DNA from: an uncultured Carnobacterium sp.
Lineage (GTDB): Bacteria; Bacillota; Bacilli; Lactobacillales; Aerococcaceae
DNA length: 11,877 bases
Reading direction: 5' to 3'
Assembly (NCBI GenBank): GCA_937967765.1
Contig: CALCML010000224.1
Coordinates: 1-11,877 of the forward strand
This document shows, piece by piece, positions 1-6,098 of this stretch; within the stretch, counting starts at the first letter, position 1, and the number at the start of each line of letters is the position of its first letter. A program made the translations under genes and the position numbers. The notes beneath the pieces are model-generated. The model was not told the origin of the DNA. It saw only the letters and a list, made by a program, of their open reading frames with translations, and made no database searches.

Positions 1-1459
1 TTCTCGTAAAAAAGAAGAACCGAAAGTAGAAGAAAAACCGGTTCAACCAGAAGAAGTAAAAGAAGAGAAAAAGGAAGAAAAACAGGCAGTTGAGCCTGCT
101 CCAAAACAAGTTGAAGAAACGAAAGAAACTGAAGAACCACATGTATTCACTGTGGGGATTGAATATGTATACTCTGTTTCAAAAGACTCACCAGATATGG
201 TCGTTGCCGGACAAGTCAACGGAACAGTGAAAGTCGGGGATGAAGTCCTCCTTACAAAATTAGGTAGCGACGATGATGAACCGTTTAGAACTGCGGTTTA
301 CGGAATTCAAGTCGGCGAAGATCGCGTGATGGAAGCAACGAATCAAAAAGCCGTTCTATGGGTGGAAGATGCGACAAAATTCTTTCCATATGTTGGAACA
401 GTGCTTCACTCTGAAGGCGTTACTGAAAAACAACTCTATTCTGCATACATCAACGCGTTAGGCGAACGTTTTATCGGTGTTGAAGGTGGCGTGCTTACGG
501 ATATGGACCGCGCGCATTTAACAGTATCGGACGTAGCTGAAATTTGGCGACTTCTTTTATGGTATTGCAACGCAAATGCGGAAAACGATACGGAAGAAAC
601 ACGTGAAGAAAACTTCAACAAGATTCGTACTCTTGTAACGATGGTTCGCGACAAATTATTCCTTTTAGATGGCATTTACGCAGTTTACTCTAAGAAAACG
701 GGTGAGCCATACTTATTTGCGAACACAACGAAAACCGATGACGATAACTATGTCACTTCACCGCCAATGGTTCATTTCGTAACGAAGGCGTTTAAAGAAA
801 ACTTGAAAGAACAAAATGAAGATACAGAAGACTTAGAACTTCGCTATATCGACAATGGAGAAGACAAACAAGGAATTCGAAACTTCATTAGAGAAGTTGT
901 GTTACTCGACGGCGCGCAAGGTGTTCGCATCCTTTCTGAATATACTGCGATTGCGGCAGAAGGTCTGATTGAGTTTCCAAACTACGAAGGCATGCGTGAT
1001 GTCGACATTCCTGTAGAAAATCCAGGATTAGTTCGCTGGATGCTTCTTCTAGGTCAATTAGGAAAACCAGATACTCCTGAAAAAGAATTTCTTCATGAAA
1101 TGTACTTCTATTTCTTCGGACAAGAATTATTGAAGTCTACTTTCATCATTCCAATGCGCACTCATGGTGAGATTCCAGAAGCCAACGAAAATGGTGTAAC
1201 AAGTTTCAAAGAAGGAATGACGTTTGATTTAGCGATGGTCGACGGAAGAGAGAAGGAACAAGCCTTGATGTTCTTCACAGACTGGCTACGATTCCGCCAA
1301 AAATTCGGCGAAGAGTGGCAAGGGCTCATGCAACCAATCGATGGCAATCTAGCACTCCATGATGTAATCATCAACGGAACAGGAAACCCAGAAGCGGGTG
1401 CCTATATTACGGAAAGCATCTTTAACAAAATTAAAGAAGCGCACAAAAAAGACGCATAA
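1..1459 (+). CDS. Array gene A: SseB-family protein with EF-Tu domain-2-like barrel and charged linker (5' partial)
   Basis: The frame is open from base 2 of the window, so the true start lies upstream; 485 residues are visible. The GTG at 152 is internal to the conserved region and is not the start. The first 46 or so visible residues are a Lys/Glu/Pro-rich linker, probably joining a missing MGLFDFLF-type tag to the body. The next ~100 residues resemble the EF-Tu domain 2 barrel (VxGxVNGTVKVGDEV, ending VGTVLHSEG). The middle has LLDGIYAVYSKKTGEPYLF and GIRNFIREVVLLDG. The C-terminus looks like SseB (STFIIPM, FFTDWLRFR, DVIINGTG). Genes B, C and D share this plan without the linker. Codons here are visibly more GC-rich than in B to D. 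No signal peptide or membrane segment is visible. The function is unknown; the family call is by motif, not by search. Confidence 0.85.
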   Translation, partial: SRKKEEPKVEEKPVQPEEVKEEKKEEKQAVEPAPKQVEETKETEEPHVFTVGIEYVYSVSKDSPDMVVAGQVNGTVKVGDEVLLTKLGSDDDEPFRTAVYGIQVGEDRVMEATNQKAVLWVEDATKFFPYVGTVLHSEGVTEKQLYSAYINALGERFIGVEGGVLTDMDRAHLTVSDVAEIWRLLLWYCNANAENDTEETREENFNKIRTLVTMVRDKLFLLDGIYAVYSKKTGEPYLFANTTKTDDDNYVTSPPMVHFVTKAFKENLKEQNEDTEDLELRYIDNGEDKQGIRNFIREVVLLDGAQGVRILSEYTAIAAEGLIEFPNYEGMRDVDIPVENPGLVRWMLLLGQLGKPDTPEKEFLHEMYFYFFGQELLKSTFIIPMRTHGEIPEANENGVTSFKEGMTFDLAMVDGREKEQALMFFTDWLRFRQKFGEEWQGLMQPIDGNLALHDVIINGTGNPEAGAYITESIFNKIKEAHKKDA

Positions 1460-1462
1460 TGC

Positions 1463-1496
1463 ATAAGGACTCACAGTGTGAGTCCTTATTTTTTGT
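1463..1496 (+). terminator. Intrinsic terminator after gene A
   Basis: A near-perfect palindrome with 13-base arms (1463-1475 and 1477-1489, one central base) begins three bases after the gene A stop and runs into TTATTTTTTG. It separates gene A from the promoter of gene B. Its central 21 bases (1466-1486) recur exactly at 11683-11703. Confidence 0.9.
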
Positions 1497-1518
1497 CCCT
1501 ATATTCGCAAAAAAGCTA

Positions 1519-1527
1519 TGTTATAAT
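1519..1527 (+). promoter_or_regulatory. Extended -10 promoter of gene B
   Basis: TGtTATAAT is a perfect extended -10 element, about 35 bases before the gene B start. No good -35 hexamer lies 16-18 bases upstream, which fits an extended -10 promoter. The following leader, with AAGTATC and GTATCAGCGGTTAGC, is repeated with small changes before gene D. Confidence 0.65.
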
Positions 1528-1563
1528 TAAAGTATCAGCGGTTAGCAAACGGGAGGAATATGA

Positions 1564-2889
1564 ATGGGATTATTCGATTTTTTATTTGGAAAGAAGAAAG
1601 AAAATACAACTGTTGTTTTTGGGGTAGAAGAGAGACTCCCTAATCCAAACAACGCAGAAGACTTAGTCGTTATAGGACTCGTAAGAGGAACGATTCACGT
1701 TGGAGATGAAGTCATTATTACAAATTTAGGAAGTGATAATGATAAACCTGCAAAAGCTGTCATTTCCGCACTTGAAGACGCGAATAAAGATCAAGTGAAG
1801 AAGGCATCCGGCGACAATGTTGTAGTAACGATTAAAGATGGTAAAAAACACAACGTGTATAAAGGTACAGTCTTGCATTCCGAAGGGGTAAGCGAAGATA
1901 AGTTAAGAGCTTCTTATCTTTACGCTATTCTTAATGCATTTTTCTTCTGGCAAAATGGAGTATTAATGGATGAGGATCGTAGTCGCTTTTCGATTTCGGA
2001 CTTAATAGAAATATGGAGCCAATCTATCCGTTTTTGTGATGCTAGTGCTGCACAACATTCACATGGAAAACATGCATACTATCTTGAAAAAACCCTTCTT
2101 TTAATGGAGCAGGTTCGCGCTAAATTATTAACACTCGATGAAATATATGCAGTTTATTCTGTAAAGACTGGAGAACCAGCTTTGTTCATAAGTTCAACAA
2201 GAAATAAAGATGGTAGCCTTGAGCCAGCTGAAACAATGGTACGTTTAATTCCTGCGGCATATAAAGAGAGATTTACATATCCTGATGAGTTTGAACTCCG
2301 TTGCATTGAAAACGGACCGGATAAAGATGGAATCCAGAATTTCTTAAACGAAGTTATTTTCTTAAATGGAGCTGAAGGAATTGAGTTTATTTCAGATGAA
2401 ACGTCAATTAGTGCAAAAGCACTAATAAAATCCCCAGATTTAGAAGGAATGAGAGAGGTTGATAAACCTATCATGAATCCGGATGTGGTTCGTTGCTTGC
2501 TAATGATAGGCCAAATTGGAGATACTACTACATTAGGAAAGAGAGACCGAGATTTCTTATCCAATTTGTATTTAAACCGTTTGACGGAAGCTTTGAAAAC
2601 AGCACGTTTTATTGTACCTATCAAAGTAGAAGGAGAATTACCAAAACCCAACGAAAAAGGGGAGACTTCTTTTGCAGAAGATGTGAAGTATGAAGTAGCA
2701 ATGAAAGAGCTAAAAGACAATAAGAAGGCTGTTCCAATTTTTACAGATTGGAAGAGATTCAATGAAGAGTACGGGGAAGAGTGGAGAGGCCTCCTCCAAC
2801 CGTTGGGAGGTCCATTAATTCCGCATCCTGTCCTTATTAACGGAACACTGTATTTCGAAGAGGGTAATAAAAACGAAGATAGTAAATGA
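1564..2889 (+). CDS. Array gene B: SseB-family protein with EF-Tu domain-2-like barrel
   Basis: The 441-residue product opens with MGLFDFLFGKKK, a short hydrophobic helix followed by lysines that could hold the protein at the membrane. Residues ~15-107 resemble EF-Tu domain 2 (LVRGTIHVGDEV at 39-50; VYKGTVLHSEG at 98-108). Residues ~180-290 carry LDEIYAVYSVKTGEPALF and NGPDKDGIQNFLNEV. Residues ~335-428 look like an SseB domain (TARFIVPI, PIFTDWKRF, PVLINGT). The start at 1564 has GGGAGG seven bases upstream and keeps the shared N-terminus. An out-of-frame ATG lies four bases earlier (ATGaATG) and would give only a short peptide. The terminator upstream and the lack of one downstream make B the first gene of a B-C transcript. 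Gene A is its closer relative within the first half. Function unknown; SseB proteins are known only from an E. coli serine-sensitivity phenotype. Confidence 0.88.
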   Translation: MGLFDFLFGKKKENTTVVFGVEERLPNPNNAEDLVVIGLVRGTIHVGDEVIITNLGSDNDKPAKAVISALEDANKDQVKKASGDNVVVTIKDGKKHNVYKGTVLHSEGVSEDKLRASYLYAILNAFFFWQNGVLMDEDRSRFSISDLIEIWSQSIRFCDASAAQHSHGKHAYYLEKTLLLMEQVRAKLLTLDEIYAVYSVKTGEPALFISSTRNKDGSLEPAETMVRLIPAAYKERFTYPDEFELRCIENGPDKDGIQNFLNEVIFLNGAEGIEFISDETSISAKALIKSPDLEGMREVDKPIMNPDVVRCLLMIGQIGDTTTLGKRDRDFLSNLYLNRLTEALKTARFIVPIKVEGELPKPNEKGETSFAEDVKYEVAMKELKDNKKAVPIFTDWKRFNEEYGEEWRGLLQPLGGPLIPHPVLINGTLYFEEGNKNEDSK

Positions 2890-2909
2890 TTAGGAGTAGG
2901 AGAAGAGAA

Positions 2910-4280
2910 ATGGGATTATTCGATTTTTTATTTGGAAAGAAGAAACAGGATCCGAGTTTTACTCTGGGTAAGGAAGAAGCAGAATCAATCTGTATTCTTG
3001 GAGTAATTAATGTAATTGGTGTTGATGACAACGCTACAGACTTAATTATTGAGGGCTTTGTTCAAGGAACCATCAAAGTAGGTGACGAACTTGTTGTTAC
3101 AAAGATAAGTTGTTTATCGGAAACGCCTGTAAAAACCGTCATTTCATCCATTTATGTTTATGAAGAGGAGGTTCAAGAAACCTCAGAAATAGTGGTGAAG
3201 GTAAAAGTCAAAGATGGGAATAAACTTGGGATTTATAAAGGTACCATGTTGCATTCGGAAACCGTGACAGATACTCAGGTTTACCATGCTTATCGTTTTA
3301 CAATGGATATCGCTTTTGTAAAGCAACAAGATGGAATACTCACTGAAGAGGATCGTGAAAAATTAGCCGCTTCAGATATTTCGGAGATTTGGAGTTTATA
3401 TTGGAAGGCCCATCTTGAAGAATTTGAAAGGGTAAAAGAAATAAAACTGAAGGTGGATCAGAGAAGACGAGATTTCTTTAATTTGATTCGGGAAAAACTA
3501 TTTTTATTAGATGACATTTATGTAATATACTCACCAATAACGAACGAACCTCATTTGTTTGCTACTGCATCATTAGATGGAACTAAGGGGATGACTGTTT
3601 CACATTCATGGGTTTATCTGATTCCAAGTTCATACATGCATTACCGTAAAGAGATTTATAAGAAAGATGAGAGATTTGATTTTAAACGGATTGAAAACGG
3701 ACCTGAAAAAGAGGGGATTCGTAATTTTCTAAGAGATTTATTTATATATGATGGAGTAGAAGCGATTCAATATTTCACAGAAGATACGTTGATTTTTGCA
3801 AAAGAATTAATGGACCTTCCAAATTATGAAGGGGTAGATGAAGCAGAAATCCCTGTAACGAATCCGGATTTAGTTAGATGGTTACATCTAACACGTCAAT
3901 CGAGCGGAATAGACGATAAAGAACAAAAGAATATCGGTTACGGATATTTTTGTATTTTTGCCAAATCTACAAAGACCGCAAAATTTATTGCGCCAATGCG
4001 ACTTCATGGGTATGACCAACTCCTTGAAGATAACCCGCAAACGGACACAGAACCCAATATTCCTTTCAATTTAGCGATACAACAAGGGAAAACAAAAGAG
4101 AAGGCAGTTCAAGTGTATACGGACTGGAAGAGACTCCGTAAACACTTTGGTGAAGAGTATAAAGGGTTAGTTGTGACGCTTGATGAATTGGTAAAAGAGT
4201 ATGATGTTGTTATTAATCCTGGCGAATATCCGATAGCTGAATTGATGACAGAAGAATTCTTTAATAAAGTAAATGAATAG
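2910..4280 (+). CDS. Array gene C: SseB-family protein with EF-Tu domain-2-like barrel
   Basis: The 456-residue product is a paralogue of B and D. The start at 2910 is chosen because it restores MGLFDFLFGKKK and has AGGAG (2898-2902) seven bases upstream. An ATG at 2886 overlaps the gene B stop (ATGA) and would add eight residues, but it lacks a good binding site and is not conserved. Residues ~30-117 are barrel-like (FVQGTIKVGDELVV; IYKGTMLHSE). Residues ~195-300 hold LLDDIYVIYSPITNEPHLF and NGPEKEGIRNFLRDLFIYDG. Residues ~345-440 are SseB-like (TAKFIAPMRLHGYDQ, VYTDWKRLRKHFGEE, YDVVINPGEYP). Residues 21-31 (KEEAESICILG) are an extra piece absent from D. The 20-base gap from B has no terminator, so the two are probably co-transcribed. 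Much of the C-terminal half is near identical to D. Function unknown. Confidence 0.87.
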   Translation: MGLFDFLFGKKKQDPSFTLGKEEAESICILGVINVIGVDDNATDLIIEGFVQGTIKVGDELVVTKISCLSETPVKTVISSIYVYEEEVQETSEIVVKVKVKDGNKLGIYKGTMLHSETVTDTQVYHAYRFTMDIAFVKQQDGILTEEDREKLAASDISEIWSLYWKAHLEEFERVKEIKLKVDQRRRDFFNLIREKLFLLDDIYVIYSPITNEPHLFATASLDGTKGMTVSHSWVYLIPSSYMHYRKEIYKKDERFDFKRIENGPEKEGIRNFLRDLFIYDGVEAIQYFTEDTLIFAKELMDLPNYEGVDEAEIPVTNPDLVRWLHLTRQSSGIDDKEQKNIGYGYFCIFAKSTKTAKFIAPMRLHGYDQLLEDNPQTDTEPNIPFNLAIQQGKTKEKAVQVYTDWKRLRKHFGEEYKGLVVTLDELVKEYDVVINPGEYPIAELMTEEFFNKVNE

Positions 4281-4286
4281 TTATAA

Positions 4287-4313
4287 GAAAAGCAACTCCT
4301 TGAGTTGCTTTTC
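4287..4313 (+). terminator. Hairpin terminator after gene C
   Basis: A perfect 12-base-pair stem (GAAAAGCAACTC with its complement) and a CTT loop lie six bases after the gene C stop. The 3' arm supplies TTTT but no longer T-run follows, so termination may be weaker than after gene A. The 27-base element is the exact reverse complement of the one after gene D. Confidence 0.75.
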
Positions 4314-4350
4314 TCTGGTTTAGTGGTTTATATATTCTCGAAATAAGCTA

Positions 4351-4359
4351 TGATATACT
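4351..4359 (+). promoter_or_regulatory. Extended -10 promoter of gene D
   Basis: TGaTATACT fits an extended -10 element about 42 bases before the gene D start. The leader that follows matches that of gene B (GTATCAGCGATTAGCAACGG, then GAGGAATATGAATG). It contains a tandem AAGTATC AAGTATC (4362-4375), whereas gene B has one copy. Confidence 0.6.
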
Positions 4360-4401
4360 TTAAGTATCAAGTATCAGCGATTAGCAACGGGAGGAATATG
4401 A

Positions 4402-5751
4402 ATGGGATTATTCAATTTTTTATTTGGAAAGAAGAAACAGGATTCGAGTTTTACTCTTGGGGTTGTTAATTTTTTTAGGGGAGATGACAATCCTTCAGAC
4501 TTAATGGTAGTGGGCTTTGTGAAGGGGTCCATCAAAGTAGGGGATGAAATGGTTGTAACAAAGATGAGTTGTGTGACGGAAACGCCTGTGAAAACAACTG
4601 TTCTATCACTTGAGGTTCCTGAAGGCGAGGTTCAAGAAGCTTCAGACACAATGGTGATGGCAAGAGTCCAAGATGGGGCTAAACTTGATATTTATAAGGG
4701 AACGGTGTTGCATTCGGAAAATGCTCCGGATGCACAACGATATAATGCTTATATTACTGCGCTGGGAATCGCTTTTGTGAATGAACAAGAGGGCAAACTT
4801 ACTAAAGAGGATTGTGAAAAATTAGCGGCATCAGATATTTCGGAGATTTGGCAATTATATTATAAAGTGCATGCTGAAGAGGCTAAACGATTTGAAGCCA
4901 AACAGGTACTATTAAATTATAAAAGACGAGAATTGTATAAACTGATTCGAGAAAAACTATTTTTATTAGATGATATTTATGTAGTGTATTCAGTAGAAAC
5001 AGATGAGCCTTATCTGTTTTCTCATGCATCAGAAGATGAGAAGGGATTACTCTCTGTTACAATGCCAATGGCTCAATTGATTCCAAGCTCATACATGCAT
5101 TACCATAAAGAGATTTATAAGAAAGATGAGATATTTGATTTTAAACGAATTGAGAATGGGCCTGATAAAGAAGGAATTCGTAATTTCATAAGAGACTTAT
5201 TTATCTATGATGGAATACGTGGAATTCAATATTGTGGTGAAAAAACAACGATTCTTGCGGAACAACTAGTGGATCTTCCGCGGTATAAAGGGATGGATGA
5301 AAAAGAAATACCTGTAACGAATCCGAATGTGATCAAGTGGTTATATTTGGCACGTCAATTGGGCAAGCTGAATACTAAAGATAAGAAAACACTCAGCCAG
5401 GTCTATTTATATCAGTTTTATGAAGCTTTAAAAACAGCAAAATTTATTGCCCCAATGCGACTTCATGGATATGACCAACTTTTGGAAGACAACCCGCAAA
5501 CTGAAATAGAACCTAACATTCCTTTTGATTTAGCAATGCAAACCGGAAAAACGAAAGAGTGGACACTCAAAGTGTATACGGACTGGAAAAGACTTCGTAA
5601 GCACTATGGAGAAGATTGTAAAGCATTAATTGTGACGCTTGATGAACAATTAGAGTATTATGATGTCGTTATTAATCCGGGAGACCATCCGATGGCAGCT
5701 GCTACGATTACAGAAGAATTGTATAATGAAGTGAAGAAGAAAACAGTATAA
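4402..5751 (+). CDS. Array gene D: SseB-family protein with EF-Tu domain-2-like barrel
   Basis: The 449-residue product starts MGLFNFLFGKKKQD, with GGGAGG seven bases before the chosen ATG and the same ATGaATG double start as gene B. Residues ~20-107 are barrel-like (FVKGSIKVGDEMVV; IYKGTVLHSE). Residues ~140-185 are helical and rich in charge (KLAASDISEIW then basic and acidic repeats). Residues ~187-290 hold LLDDIYVVYSVETDEPYLF and NGPDKEGIRNFIRDLFIYDG. Residues ~335-430 are the SseB-like domain (EALKTAKFIAPMRLHGYDQ, VYTDWKRLRKHYGED, YDVVINPGDHP). It is the closest relative of gene C, but its leader and promoter match gene B. It appears to be transcribed alone, between its own promoter and terminator. 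There is no transmembrane segment. Function unknown. Confidence 0.88.
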   Translation: MGLFNFLFGKKKQDSSFTLGVVNFFRGDDNPSDLMVVGFVKGSIKVGDEMVVTKMSCVTETPVKTTVLSLEVPEGEVQEASDTMVMARVQDGAKLDIYKGTVLHSENAPDAQRYNAYITALGIAFVNEQEGKLTKEDCEKLAASDISEIWQLYYKVHAEEAKRFEAKQVLLNYKRRELYKLIREKLFLLDDIYVVYSVETDEPYLFSHASEDEKGLLSVTMPMAQLIPSSYMHYHKEIYKKDEIFDFKRIENGPDKEGIRNFIRDLFIYDGIRGIQYCGEKTTILAEQLVDLPRYKGMDEKEIPVTNPNVIKWLYLARQLGKLNTKDKKTLSQVYLYQFYEALKTAKFIAPMRLHGYDQLLEDNPQTEIEPNIPFDLAMQTGKTKEWTLKVYTDWKRLRKHYGEDCKALIVTLDEQLEYYDVVINPGDHPMAAATITEELYNEVKKKTV

Positions 5752-5778
5752 GAAAAGCAACTCAAGGAGTTGCTTTTC
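5752..5778 (+). terminator. Hairpin terminator after gene D
   Basis: The hairpin has a 12-base-pair perfect stem with an AAG loop and starts directly after the gene D stop codon. It is the exact reverse complement of the 27 bases at 4287-4313. The 3' arm ends in TTTTC without a longer T-run. Confidence 0.75.
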
Positions 5779-5894
5779 CTTTGTTTATAATGTTCTTAAA
5801 GTGCATAACAGAAGGATTTTTTGATGAAAATTCAAGATAACTTGGGGAACGATAAAAAATTTTTCAAAAACGTTAGAATTTCTTAACTTTTCAG
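5779..5894. other. AT-rich spacer without a recognisable gene
   Basis: This is the first part of the gap between gene D and queG. A TATAAT lies at 5786-5791 but has no -35 at a fitting distance. A 20-codon reading frame (5824-5886) follows an AAGGA, but nothing else supports it. The octamer AACGTTAG here is complementary to CTAACGTT near 5975. I see no other structure. Confidence 0.5.
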
Positions 5895-5923
5895 TTGATT
5901 TTTTCTGAGAAAAGCGCTATTAT
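5895..5923 (+). promoter_or_regulatory. Sigma-A-like promoter of a short untranslated transcript
   Basis: TTGATT (5895-5900) and TATTAT (5918-5923) are separated by 17 bases, which predicts a start near 5930. The first feature downstream is a terminator at 5977-6024, not a gene. Confidence 0.55.
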
Positions 5924-5929
5924 ACAAAT

Positions 5930-6024
5930 AATCTTTTGCTCTGTAATTGATTTTGCACGGCAATTGATGTTCGACTAACGTTAACTTTCGCAGTGTTTAC
6001 ACCGAAGGCTAGCGTTCTTTTTTT
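5930..6024 (+). ncRNA. Candidate small RNA or attenuated leader upstream of queG
   Basis: The stretch between the promoter at 5895-5923 and the terminator ending at 6024 is about 95 bases and has no start codon with a binding site and a usable frame. It contains a small stem (TTGC-ACG-GCAA around 5953-5963), and the terminator hairpin forms its 3' end. It does not show a T-box motif or an obvious preQ1 riboswitch core. It could be an independent small RNA or the leader of a transcript that sometimes reads on into queG. No known family is recognised. Confidence 0.35.
5977..6024 (+). terminator. Strong intrinsic terminator between gene D and queG
   Basis: The stem is built from AACGTTA/TAGCGTT (5977-5983 with 6010-6016, one G-U pair), CTTTCG/CGAAGG (5985-5990 with 6003-6008) and GTGT/ACAC at the tip, followed by C and seven T residues (6018-6024). 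It ends about 75 bases before queG. Confidence 0.8.
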
Positions 6025-6041
6025 GCGCAAAATTTAGACAC

Positions 6042-6070
6042 TTTGTGATAAAAGAGAAGTATAGTACAAT
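6042..6070 (+). promoter_or_regulatory. Probable queG operon promoter
   Basis: TACAAT (6065-6070) is a good -10 hexamer 28 bases before the queG start. The -35 is weak: TTTGTG at 6042-6047 gives a spacing of 17. An alternative is TAGACA (6035-6040) with TATAGT (6060-6065), at spacing 19. The location after the terminator supports a separate queG promoter. Confidence 0.4.
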
Positions 6071-6098
6071 AGATAAGAACAAAGAGAGGAGGTTTTTG

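Noticed and set aside
2154..2762. 202-codon open frame on the - strand opposite gene B
   Set aside because: It lies entirely inside gene B, which has clear paralogues, promoter and binding site. The - strand frame has no independent support and no protein-like motif.
5824..5886. 20-codon reading frame with AAGGA upstream in the gap before queG
   Set aside because: It is short, AT-rich and has no matched promoter, neighbour or recognisable sequence; such frames are common by chance in this composition.
5930..6024. preQ1 riboswitch in front of queG
   Set aside because: It was considered because queG belongs to the queuosine pathway, but I could not find the expected C-rich core and A-rich tail, so no riboswitch is claimed.
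6045..6098. Longer start for queG
   Set aside because: It would place the start inside the promoter, while the ATG at 6099 has AGGAGG at six bases and agrees with the family N-terminus.
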